The position numbers and the translations under genes are program-made. 64,000 bases of DNA. Source: Gentiana macrophylla. Taxonomy: Eukaryota; Streptophyta; Magnoliopsida; Gentianales; Gentianaceae. A model generated the notes under the pieces. It saw nothing but the letters and a program-made list of their open reading frames with translations, did no database searches and was not told the DNA's origin. Location: contig CM047810.1 in the NCBI GenBank assembly GCA_026214975.1, positions 33,481,255-33,545,254 of the forward strand, in the 5' to 3' direction. This document shows positions 1 through 9,913 of the stretch, piece by piece (positions within the stretch are counted from its first letter, which is position 1; each line of letters opens with the position of its first letter).

Positions 1-1181
1 ATTTTTGATGATAAAGACTAAAACGACTTTTGATCGTTATTAATGCAAAAGTAATGAAAATTAGGTGAGTATATAATAAATGAAAGATAAAAAGAGAAAA
101 TTGTAATAAATATTTCATTGGTTATCTAGATGGAGTTATATTTTGGGACAAATCCAAAATGCTAAACGGATTTACTTTTTGAGACGGAGATAGTAATAAA
201 TTTAAAGATTTGCCAATGAGGCAGTAGGCTGAATCCACGAACAAAAAAATCACGAACAACCTTTAAAGATATTTTTTATAATAAACACATTTAAAGATTA
301 ATCGTCTACTTTATGTGGTAAAAAAATTATAAAGAAAATATATTTCTTTTACCCCTCAAAAAATTAGGGAAGTTGCATGTATAATCTATCTAATTTCAAG
401 TTATAGCATTTAACGACGATAATGAAAAAACAACTCAACGATGAGAATGTAACGCCCATGTCTCGGATACCGAGTACTTATCCGGACATGGAACGTTCGG
501 CGGGTGACATATAGAGTGCGTGTCATATCAGAGTAATAAAAAAAAGCACGGAAGAAAAAAAACAAGCAAGATATTCGGAAAACTATACTTCTCGGTCCTC
601 CATTAACTAATTCAACCAATGACAACTAATGTCAAACTAAAATCATAAATAAATGCTAACATTTATTACAACTCAACTTAACTAAAAAGAAACTGCTAAA
701 CACAACGAACTTCATTACACCATTCCTAAGCTTATTTTTCATGCTCATCATTCAACTCATCTTAAACCTGCACATTTTATTATCCCAAAGAAAGGAGTGA
801 GCACCAACTGCATATTCAATACGAAGAAAGAAGATCAAGTGGGATATTCATATGTCGGATGCCGAGATACATGACATAAATCTACTCCATCCAGTTTACA
901 AAATAGTTGAAAGCATAATGTGTAACATACGAAAACTACTTTTCAAAAGATAACTTGAAACATAACACAAACCATTTTAAAACCACGTTGAACAATATTT
1001 TTTGTGTTATGTTTTAAAATGGTTTGTGTTATGTTTCAAGTTATCTTTTGAAAAGTAGTTTTCGTATGTTACATACGAAAACTATTAAGTACGTTCAGTT
1101 CATCTTGCACATACTTATTCATTTCAGTAATTACTTAGTTACCTTGTTTAGCTTGCTGATCAAACTTATATAATACGTAAG
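1..1181. other. AT-rich intergenic DNA left of the Tat element
   Basis: No gene is recognisable here. The sequence is AT-rich, apart from a moderately GC-rich patch near 448-500 that begins TGTAACGCCC, a common start for plant gypsy LTRs. A perfect long hairpin lies at 921-1073. The last five bases, GTAAG, are the left copy of the target-site duplication of the next element. The DNA right of that element (16717 onward) is therefore the original continuation of this stretch. Confidence 0.6.
921..1073. repeat. Perfect 63-bp inverted repeat (fold-back)
   Basis: Bases 921-983 and 1011-1073 are exact reverse complements, separated by a 27-base spacer. The left arm begins TGTAACATACGAAAAC and the right arm ends GTTTTCGTATGTTACA. 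The perfect match implies recent origin, or possibly an assembly or cloning fold-back. No coding sequence is present. Confidence 0.9.
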
Positions 1182-1779
1182 TGATAACGTTGAATATTAT
1201 CACGGTGGCTTAGTGGTGGTTGTGAAGATGGATATCTGGCTGTTTTTGATAGATTTGTGGTGGTGGTAGCTGGTGAGGCACGGCGGTGATGTGGTGGAAT
1301 GAATGAATGCTAGAGAGAATTAACTTGACAAGAGTTTAGTCCTCTTTGTCTATTTTTTGCATATATCCATATGAAATTACACAAGCCTTCCTTTTATAGG
1401 CAAGGGCAAGAGCTAGGGGCACGGGGTAAGGACAGATAAGCACAATATACAATGATGTTAAGCGGACAATACAACTGGCGACGTCGTTATGAGGTTGCTC
1501 GAGTCGCGATCCGCGAGCTCGCTCCTTCGCTCTATCTCGACTTCCCCTTGGTCGCACCTTTCCCGGACTCGTGCCATCTGTTGATCTCCGACTTAGGATG
1601 CGGGGCGGCCCCCTGAGCGGCTATGACCTCATAAGTTTGCACGCTCGTCACGAGGTTTCCATCCCGCGACCCTAACCAGATTGTTGTTGCCGATGCTGTG
1701 GCCGCGGCCCGGCTCCATCCTGGTGGCTAGATGAGCGGTTTCTATTAACTTATAGGTGGCGGTGTATTTAGACACATCA
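1182..1779 (-). repeat. 3' LTR of the Tat element
   Basis: This copy matches 16119-16716 end to end with about 17 substitutions and two single-base indels. It starts TGATAACG and ends GACACATCA. In the minus-strand orientation of gag-pol this is the downstream LTR, since the polypurine tract sits just inside it. Confidence 0.93.
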
Positions 1780-1796
1780 ATGGCCCCCTACTCTAT
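1780..1796 (-). other. Polypurine tract of the Tat element
   Basis: Read on the minus strand, the bases next to the 3' LTR are ATAGAGTAGGGGGCCAT, a purine-rich run in the position where plus-strand DNA synthesis is primed. The assignment rests on position and composition. Confidence 0.7.
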
Positions 1797-1904
1797 GTCT
1801 TGGGCATTTTCGAGGAGGCCAAGCATAGAGTAAAGAGTACCAAGATTGTGCAGATTGCTTGGCGTCTTCCGATTATTTGTTTAAGATCGCGCCATCAAGC
1901 GGAC

Positions 1905-2331
1905 GATCTCGAAGTGTCTTTGGGTCTGGCAACCTTTCGTTTGAAGCGACTTATTCACTAAGGGCCGGACTTTTAGTGCGTCTTGCCTCGAAGCGTTTTT
2001 GGGTCTAGCGACCTTGTCGTCTGAAGTGACTTATTCACTAAGGGCCGCGCTTTTAGTGCGTCTTGCCTCAAAGCGCTTTTGGGTCTGGCGACCTTGTCCT
2101 CTGAAGCGACTTATTCACTAAGGGCCACGTTTTTAGTGCGTCTTGCCTCAAAGCATTTTTGGGTCTGGCGACCTTGTCGTCTAAAGCGACTTATAAACGG
2201 AGATTTTTGTAAGTGTCTTATTCACTAAGGGCCGCACTTTTAGTGCGTCTTGCCTCGAAGCATTTTTGGGTCTGGCGACCTTGTCGTCTGAAGCGACTTA
2301 TAAACGGAGATTTTTGTAAGTGTCACGACGG
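1905..2331. repeat. Tandem array of ~80-bp units inside the Tat element
   Basis: The phrase TTATTCACTAAGGGCC recurs at 1951, 2031, 2111 and 2218, giving 80-bp spacing and then 107 bp. The longer unit carries a 27-base insert (TTATAAACGGAG and following), which appears again at the end of the array. Each unit also contains TTTTAGTGCGTCTTGCCTC and TTTGGGTCTGGCGACC. The array lies between the 3' LTR and the first antisense gene, a position where Tat-group elements are known to carry tandem repeats. Confidence 0.9.
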
Positions 2332-2638
2332 TGGCGAGCCTAAACAGTGCGAGCTTGGGTTTGGCGATGTTGAATGTCAAACTTAGGTAGTGGAGCAGTT
2401 GAACCGTCAGATCGTGGTCCTTTCGGTTTATAGGTAACTGCAGCAATGTGGATGTTGATGGTGTCTCGATAACTGCTCTAGTAATGGTGCAGTCATTTAT
2501 GGACGTGCGTTATTACGTGGGCATTGATTGACCTGCCGTAATGATGGCGATTTTGAATTTCAAAATCCTCAAGATGACTGCCTGAATCTGGACCGTTGGA
2601 TAAATCCCACCTGGACCGTATGATCAAATCTTTTTTTC

Positions 2639-2646
2639 TATATAAG
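2639..2646 (+). promoter_or_regulatory. TATA box of the first antisense gene
   Basis: TATATAAG lies on the + strand about 190 bp before a likely 5'-UTR intron and 563 bp before the ATG at 3209. It is on the strand opposite to gag-pol, which suggests that the accessory gene has its own RNA polymerase II promoter. Confidence 0.55.
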
Positions 2647-5360
2647 GGTCCAAACCCTATTCGCTCAGCACTTTTTGGCTCCTACTACTTCCTTCCCACT
2701 TTTCTCTCACGGTTTCCAGAGTTCATCAGCTTCGAATGCTTCCCATTGAAGATTTGTAGTTTCCATCGGCCGATCCCGAGGTTTCTGTTTGCTATCTACA
2801 GTTTCCGATCATCTTTCAGCTAAAAAAACAGGTAATTCTTCATCCACTAAGCTCCTCCGATGGTTTTTCCTGTAGTATTTCCATTTTTTTTTTTTTTGCG
2901 TTTGTTCCCTCCTTTAACATATCATGCGTGCCCTGGGGAGTTTGGGGAGTAAAGGCATGAGTTTTTGAATTGGTGTTCTTGTTTTGGTATGGTTTTCATT
3001 TGGCCTAAACTGGCATTTTCTGGGGAAAAAGGTGATCTTTTTCTTGATGATTTGTAATGTCCTTCCTCTTTTGTACTTCTTCGATTCATTGTGGCATCCC
3101 GTCCTGCAAAACCGCAGGGAAGGTGTCGAGATGGGTACGATCACCTCCCTGGTGTGATCTACATTATCCCAGGTGATTTTAAAGCTCCACCTTTCCTTGT
3201 TTTGCAGGATGTCGGATGACGATTTTAGCCTTGGCGGCGATTCTGAAGTGGATCGAGAAGCGTATGACTATGCTTTGGAGGATGAGCTCACCGAATCTAG
3301 CCCTGAGGTGGTCGCACGCGATGACCTAGAAGATGAGTTGATGAAGGGGGGCGTTGTGGGGTATGACCCTGAGGATCCTTTCGGCCTAGGGAATCTGTTG
3401 TCCGATCCGGTGCCTAGGCGGAAGAAAAGTCGCGAGGAGGCGGCTCGTAGCCGAGGCGAGGCAAGTACTAGTGGCGCGGCTGCGATGATGATATTTTGGT
3501 AGTGGAGGGTGCGAGTAGTGCTGGGGTGCTTGGAGATGACAAAATGTATGTGGAGGACGCCGCTTTGCACAGGCTGATGGGATCCAGTGAGGACGATTCC
3601 AAATCGGTTCCGCGCAAACCCTTGGAGCTCCCCAAAAAACCTAAGAGAAAAAAGGCTGATCCCTCGACCATGACGGCAGGGGAAGCGGCGGCTAAAGGGA
3701 AGCCATTAAAGCCTAATAATCCAGAGGCCTTAAGGGAATTTGCTCTCATGAATCTGTACGAGAAGGATGTGGAGAAGCATTGGCGATGGATCCGAAGATC
3801 ACAGACCTCGCCAAAACCCTTCAGTGATTTTACAATATTGAACCCAATCTCTACCGGTTTTCCTTGATCGACTTTAACAAGGAGGAAGACAAGCTACGGC
3901 CTGGCGATCGAGAAGATTTTATTTGTGCTCGCCGCCCTGGGGATACCATAATTATTCACTTTGATCATTTCTTTGCCTACTTCCGGCCCCCTTTCGACCT
4001 TTTTTGGTTAAGTTGTTGTGCGAGCTATGAGTGTTGCCGTGAGACCTGGCCGTTGGGGCGCCATTCAGATCATGTCTTTCATTGTTCTCTGCCGAACGAT
4101 GAAGCAAGAGCCTACATTTTCCATGTTCAACCAATTTCATTTGCTCTGTGGTACTTCTTTCCCGGGGCAGGCCAACGTAATGGCCCAGACTCCCTGTTTA
4201 TTCTTCTATCTCCCCAAAAAGATACACAACTGGGGGGATCGCGTTTTTAAGGTCGAGTCGAAAGTTGGTTGGCCTTTCCCTCATTTCCCTCCCCGCAAGG
4301 GGAAATTTTCTATGGTTAGTTTTGATGACCCTTTCGTGTCCGAGTATCGATTCCTCCGAGGACATCTGGCGATAATAGAATTTGACGGGGCCGCGCCCTC
4401 GAAGAGGAATGTGTCCTGGATCGATCTCCTAGACATGGCGGAGCCATACGCGAGCAGAGCAGGAATTGTGGGGCCGGCGAAAGCCCAACCTCTGGTGGCT
4501 ATTGCATCTGAGGAGAGCGATCCTGATTGGGTCGGGGAGTGTCATATAAATCGTTGCTTTCCCTCAGAGTGTGCGTCATGTCAGGGTGATCCAAGCAAGA
4601 GGCCTCGTCGTAATTTTTCTTTGCTTTCTACTTCATTACTCTTTCCGCCTTATTGCTTTGTTTTTTGTTTATTTTTCCAGCTTTTGATGAACTTTTAAGC
4701 TTTCAGCCAGCGAGATGGATGCTACTAAGAGGCGAGCTCAAAAAGCGAAGTTGGCGGATGATCTTTGGAAAAAGCGGCAGCGGCTTTGAAACAAGCTTTG
4801 GGAAGGATCCCTCGAAAGGTCGACGCTTCGGTTGTTGATGAAGCTTACAATCTCAATCTTCAAGCTCCGACAGCGACCCTAGTGGCGCGGGCTCGAGTCA
4901 AACTGGAGTGGCCTAAAAAAGGTTGTCAGCTGATGTACCTGCTAAAGAGGCCCAGGAGCCCAAACGATCAAGGGCCGAGAAATCTAAAGCTATTGGTGGC
5001 GCTATCAGGGTTCGATCGTGACCGATAAGTTTAACCGCTATCGTGGAGGAAGTCGCTGATGAGGAGAGGGCGCCGCCAAGGGGGAAGTTGCCTCGCGGAT
5101 ACCAGGGAAGAGAGGCCATTTGGTTGGACACTGAGTTCACCGGAGGTCCGCTCGATATGGCGAATGCAAGCCAACTTAGAGAGGCTATTGCTGACGTTAT
5201 CCCTCTGGGCCGCTTGTCATGGGACGCGCCGGCCGGAGTATAGATGGAGATTGGCAGAGGAATTATTGACCGAGTGGTAGTTCGCGACAATGCCCCCGCT
5301 AAGGATGAGGTTGCAGAATTGAAGGATCTTGCTGGAGAATTTGGGATCGCCTTCTCCACG

Positions 5361-5438
5361 GTAAGCCATTGTTTTTATTTATTATTGCTTTTCCTTTTAT
5401 CTTTCTGCGAACTCATTCTTTTTTTTTCTTTTTTGCAG
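5361..5438 (+). other. Phase-0 intron in antisense gene 1
   Basis: The sequence begins GTAAGCC, has a long pyrimidine tract and ends TTTTGCAG. It is 78 bp, a multiple of three, and contains no stop in frame, so it is translatable if retained. Its hydrophobic translation separates an ordinary acidic/basic stretch from a coiled coil, which favours splicing. Confidence 0.75.
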
Positions 5439-6030
5439 CTTGGGACTCCCATAATGAAAGCTACCGAGTCCGCTGAGAAGTGCAATGTTGAGCTGAGGAA
5501 GGCGACTGCGGCCCTTGGTGCCTCTGAGAAAGCAAGACTCGCTGCTGAGGCCAAGAATGTCAAAGCCCAGGCCAAAATAGATCACATGAAGAAGGCTATG
5601 GAGGCAAGCGCGAAGATAGATGAGGAGTTGAAGCAGAAAATGAAGATCTTGAGTGATCATTCTCAGAAATCCATGGAGGCTTTAAAGGCCGCTAAACAGG
5701 AGGTTGCGAACTTGAAGGAGAAACTTGTTGTCGCCAACAAAACCGCCGAGGAAGCTGGTCCAGCGGGCATTGCAGACTATCAGCAGACGCACGAGTTCTT
5801 CTATCATTTAGAGGCGAGCTTTGATCAAGGCTTCAACCATCTCACTCGCTGCCTTTGGGCATATCATGGTAGAGAGTCGCTCAGCTTCGAGGAAATGCTC
5901 AAGTTGGTTAACATGCCCCAGCGGAATCCTGACTTGTTGGCTCTTCATCCGGATATTCCTTATGCTCCGGATCACATTGTCTTCATCCAAACTGGGCAGG
6001 TAAAGGATGGCGAGCCGGTTTGGGATCCTC

Positions 6031-8042
6031 TGTTAGGAAATCTACGCGGGAACGCAGCGGAATTTAAAATTTTATTTCCTTTTAACCAGGATCGACTTCG
6101 TTTAAGCAATAAACAAGTAAGTGGTAGACGGTGGTTACCTTGGTTGATCTATAAGATCAACGCTTTGACCGTCTAAGGAGAGTAGTTCTGCATAGAGCCG
6201 CCCAAGTGTTCGGCCTCTACCGCTAGTCCACACGAACAGCCCGCCGGAATCCCATCATGGATTGCTATCGAAAAACTCCGGTTGCTAGACCGGCCTTTTT
6301 CCCCTCTCTCCAACTCTCCAAAAGATGCTCTCTATTTTACACAAAAACTATTAGCTCTTGGAATTATGATGTACAAAAGAGATTGACACTCACTTCCTTT
6401 ATATAGAGGAGGTGGCGCCCCAGAGTGTGTGGAGGAGAAGAAAACCTTTTTCCCAATAAAATAAGGAAAATATAATTGAGTGATTTATCTCATTTAATTT
6501 AATATCTCATATTAAATATTTCAATATATTATCAATATCTTATATTGACTATATTTATCTTATTACCATAAATCAATTTACACATGTGTATATATCACAT
6601 ATATATATTACATATATAAATCTATACATAAATACCTTTTGGAAACAAATGTGCACATGCATATCCAATATGCAATACACGCATGTGACTATATATTTAT
6701 ATATATTAATATCTTATATTAATATATGATAATCTTATTAATTAAATTGCACAATTCAAGTGTATCCTATACACATTCAAAGTGGTGCCCCAAATCCCAC
6801 AAAATTGGGAAGTGAGACTTTCTTTAATTAATATAATGCTATGATTAATTAATTTACAAAATACATATATATCATATATATATCCAAATTTCGAAATATG
6901 TATCTAAATACATATATTTAATTAATCACCATAATTAATATCTTGTATTATATTTATTCATAATAAATAAATACCACCATATTAATTTATTACTATAACA
7001 TTTATAGTCGTGAGATAAACTTTCCTTATTTGGTTATCATCTATAACCACATTTTAATCCGCTAGATGTTCATATGTGTGTGACCCGATAGGCTTCCGAA
7101 TATATTGGCCGTAGACACAAAGTACAAATTACGAAAATGCCCTTCATGCCTAACGATCACGGGATAGCGTCTAGCAACACACCGTGACCCCCAATCATCG
7201 GAAGAGTCAAATGCAATGATTACTACCTTTCATGTGTAAGCGATTACCGTGTAACTTACAATCCTATCGCTGTAATAATATACATACGATCGTATCTCGA
7301 GTGTCGATACATTGACGATCGTATCTTATAATCTGGATATCATGCTCTCTCGAAGTAACTCATTTACTCCCACTTTGCAAAGATTCACGAGAGTAAGACA
7401 TTCCTTATAAGAAGGCCATTTCGGATATTCGATACCAATCATAGGATACGCGATTCCCGGACGACCAATCATGTATACTCCGCATGCTTCAATATCATAC
7501 CCAATCACTACCGCATGATCGCGCCCGTGGCTGGGAAACCTTAATAGTGTCAAAGCATGACAATCCACACCGTGATGCCATGAAGACTCGGTCTTAAGGA
7601 TAATTACACAACCGCCACATAGTGTGACACTTAATGTAAGTGGGTCAGTCTAACGTACGCATTCTCTAATACACGTCCACGTACAGTCCACGTGTCTCTA
7701 CACTTTGATAGACGAGATCTATCCCTGCCCTTAAAGACAAAAGACATCTAATACGTGCTAGTCTGTTTATACTATCAATGCCATGTTTAATAGTACATCA
7801 GCCTAGAGACATTTAAGTGATTAGAGATCTCATCAACCATAATCGCCTATCATGGTTTCTCTATCATAGTTTAATACTAAGGACGTTATCATATAACAAT
7901 TCATAATTGGTTCTTTAAAAGAACAAATATATGACAACAGAAAAGCCATTTAATATATGTATAAACATAAATAAATAGTATAAATGATCCGACCCGGTCA
8001 GATCCGGTCCAACCCGATTGGGTTTAGGACACTATTACAACA
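6031..8042 (-). mobile_element. Solo LTR, Angela-like copia, nested in the Tat element
   Basis: On the + strand it starts TGTTAGGAAATC and ends TATTACAACA. It is flanked by the 5-bp duplication TCCTC (6026-6030 and 8043-8047) and interrupts antisense gene 1. The same sequence occurs in the opposite orientation at 50209-52033. The minus strand opens TGTTG and contains AAACCCAATCGGG; it ends GATTTCCTAACA. This start and end, and the ~2-kb length, are typical of long LTRs of the copia Angela/BARE group. No internal domain, PBS or second LTR is present, so I read it as a solo LTR left by LTR-LTR recombination. Confidence 0.82.
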
Positions 8043-8187
8043 TCCTCCTCCAATTAATCCTATCAACTTTGCTGTTTTGAGTACCCTCCGGTCGTCGACG
8101 ATGAAGAAGGGGGCGATGAAGAAGGCGACCACACCGACGTTCCTCCGGGCCAAGTTTAAAATTTATGCCTGTTTTTACGAGATATAA

Positions 8188-8855
8188 GCGATCTGTACTC
8201 CACTGTTTTTGTTTCAAACGATTTGTTGATTTGTAATTTATTCTGTGGTTGGGTTTTGAACTTTTATTTTGACGGGATCTCCACTTTGGTTTGTTTTATG
8301 CACGCTTTCTGCTGTCTTATTTTCTTGATTCGTTGCCTTTTGCTCTTGTATGTTGTGTGTTTGCGCCCCCTCTTATTTCAGCGAGATTAAAAGTGTTAGC
8401 TCGCTTAAATAAAAGAATCCCTTTGGCCATGGGTTCATAATTTTACGCGGCCCCCTTTTATTTCAGCGAGGTCGCTGCGATCTTGTGTCGAATAACTTAG
8501 AAAATTCTGACATGCGGCCCCCATGTTTGGCACAAGGGCTAAGGAAACCTCAAGGAAATAGGGTCTTGCTTTTGAAAATTCCGCGTTTCGGCCCCTCAGC
8601 TTTTGAGCAAGTCGAGGGCGAACATTGACTGGGATAAATTTGTTGTCCCGAGATGAGTAGCGGGCGTGCCTCTGGAAAGCTGACGCTCTGACTTGATTGG
8701 ACAGCTCATTGACGGTCTTTTGACCCGTTCGGTAATTGCGCAGTCCAAGTAGCCCTGAATCTCGGGTTGCTCAACTGTCAGACGTTTGACCACGTTTTTA
8801 ATTTTGAAATTTTGATAAGACGCGTGAGTATTGTCCGCTAATCCCGCTTGGAGCC
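8188..8855. other. Spacer between the two antisense genes of the Tat element
   Basis: No open frame of note is seen. The spacer holds two copies of a short phrase (CTTTTATTTCAGCGAGGTC at 8455 and a close relative at 8371) and several runs of C such as GCGGCCCCC. It probably contains the 3' UTR of gene 1 and the promoter region of gene 2. Confidence 0.5.
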
Positions 8856-8864
8856 TCTATAAGA
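8856..8864 (+). promoter_or_regulatory. TATA box of the second antisense gene
   Basis: TCTATAAGA lies 56 bp before the ATG at 8920. An earlier in-frame ATG at 8875 is only about 10 bases after the TATA, too close to lie in the transcript, so 8920 is the better start. Confidence 0.6.
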
Positions 8865-8919
8865 AGGGGCGGGGGTGATTCATTTGTTCTCCATTACCTC
8901 TCCACATTTGTTTTTGCTC

Positions 8920-9720
8920 ATGTCTTCTCCATCTGTAGGTGGTAGTTCGGTACGTGTGTACAAGGCTTGTCCTGTGCGTGATGTTTCTCCTTTTTTCCTT
9001 ACTGCCTCCCCTATTGCCAAAGATCATTTTTGGCGTTATTTTGATGTTGTGAGGCTGGTGAGGGAGAGAAGTCTGAATGAGGGCAAGCTTGACGGTGATG
9101 GTTCCTTGCTCCGGATTCGGCTTTCTGGGTGGTTGGATTTTGTTTCTCCGCCCATGCTACTTTTCAACCTCACCTTGGTGAAGGAATTTTACTCCGTGTT
9201 GTCGGAGGTCTCACCGGGGGAGACGGTTAGTTGTGTTGTTCTCCAGGGCATCTCAGTTGACTTTTCTCCGGAGACTATTAACGCTGCTCTTCGCATTCCT
9301 GCTGTCAATCCCTCTGCCCATTATGAGGTCGCTTGGGACCTCGGAGATGAAGAAAGTATGGGAATTCGCCTACGACGTGCAATTCGTGAGCTTTTCCCCC
9401 ATCGCCAGCGTCCTCGTACCCTGGGTCCCGCGTCTGAGCTGTCCTGTAGCAATCGTGAGTGGAAAAGGTTTATTAAATCGCGAGCTCTTCCGTCGGTGGA
9501 TTTTGAGGTGGTTACCGAGGCTGAGGCTTTACTTCTCCATGATATTCGCGACCCCCAAGTGGATATTGATTGGGGGATCTTGATCCATCGTGAAGCTGTT
9601 GCGTTTGCTATTTCTATGGACCATGATCGTCGCATTCCGTATGGGTCGCTGATTTCTAAATTATGTACTGATGTAGCCCGGGTACCAATTCATTCGTTGG
9701 ATTGCGGCGGGTTCGCTTGA
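8920..9720 (+). CDS. Antisense accessory gene 2 of the Tat element: plant transposon protein-like
   Basis: This is an uninterrupted 266-aa frame (MSSPSVGGSSVRVYKACPVR onward) on the strand opposite to gag-pol, ending 193 bp before the convergent integrase end. The central part (LVKEFYSVL, then VVLQGISVDFSPETINAAL) resembles the plant family named putative plant transposon protein (PF20167 type), in which a helical segment with EFY and a later VRG/VLQG-like motif are typical; the late WGILIHREAVAFAI segment fits too. The family occurs in and around plant retrotransposons, and its biochemical role is not established. It is the only long intact frame in the element. No signal peptide, membrane span or metal motif is visible. 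The assignment is by recalled pattern and needs a profile search. Confidence 0.65.
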   Translation: MSSPSVGGSSVRVYKACPVRDVSPFFLTASPIAKDHFWRYFDVVRLVRERSLNEGKLDGDGSLLRIRLSGWLDFVSPPMLLFNLTLVKEFYSVLSEVSPGETVSCVVLQGISVDFSPETINAALRIPAVNPSAHYEVAWDLGDEESMGIRLRRAIRELFPHRQRPRTLGPASELSCSNREWKRFIKSRALPSVDFEVVTEAEALLLHDIRDPQVDIDWGILIHREAVAFAISMDHDRRIPYGSLISKLCTDVARVPIHSLDCGGFA

Positions 9721-9913
9721 AGTAATTTAATCGGTCCTATCGATGTTTTCCCGTTGTTCGCATTAATGTTTGAAAATTTTATCTTACGGCCCCCTGTTTT
9801 CGGTTAAGCTTGCGGGAGCTGTGTCCGCAAGCTTGCCGGAAATAGCGATGAGCCTCTGTAGCTGAATTGTATTAGTCGGAACTAGCCCTTACTTTTTGAA
9901 AAAATGTTTGGGC

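Larger units (their letters stand above)
3209..8187 (+). pseudogene. Antisense accessory gene 1 of the Tat element: gypsy-type transposon domain plus coiled coil
   Basis: The gene runs opposite to gag-pol. A likely 5'-UTR intron spans 2832-3207 (AG/GTAATT to TTTTGCAG), with the ATG just after it. The N-terminus is acidic (MSDDDFSLGGDSEVDRE). The 3870-4450 part resembles the plant family called putative gypsy-type transposon (Transposase_28), with the run WGAIQIMSF and FFYLPKKIHNWGDRV. A second likely intron is 4610-4680. A third at 5361-5438 (GTAAGCC to TTTTGCAG, 78 bp, phase 0) precedes a long Ala/Lys/Glu-rich coiled coil at 5439-5760. The frame shifts near 3490, 3860, 4000 and between 4700 and 5040, and has a stop at 5241-5243. 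A solo LTR at 6031-8042 splits the 3' end; reading resumes at 8043 and stops at 8187, or reaches an acidic tail if shifted. Molecular function is unknown, and this copy is not functional. Confidence 0.72.

Noticed and set aside
448..1181. Possible gypsy LTR starting TGTAACGCCC, continuing at 16717
   Set aside because: The start word fits, but no partner LTR, PBS or end could be found in the window.
1905..2331. CRISPR-like array
   Set aside because: The units are contiguous tandem repeats without unique spacers, inside a plant retrotransposon.
4913..5359. 148-aa minus-strand frame rich in Ser/Pro
   Set aside because: It is a shadow of antisense gene 1 and has no family features.
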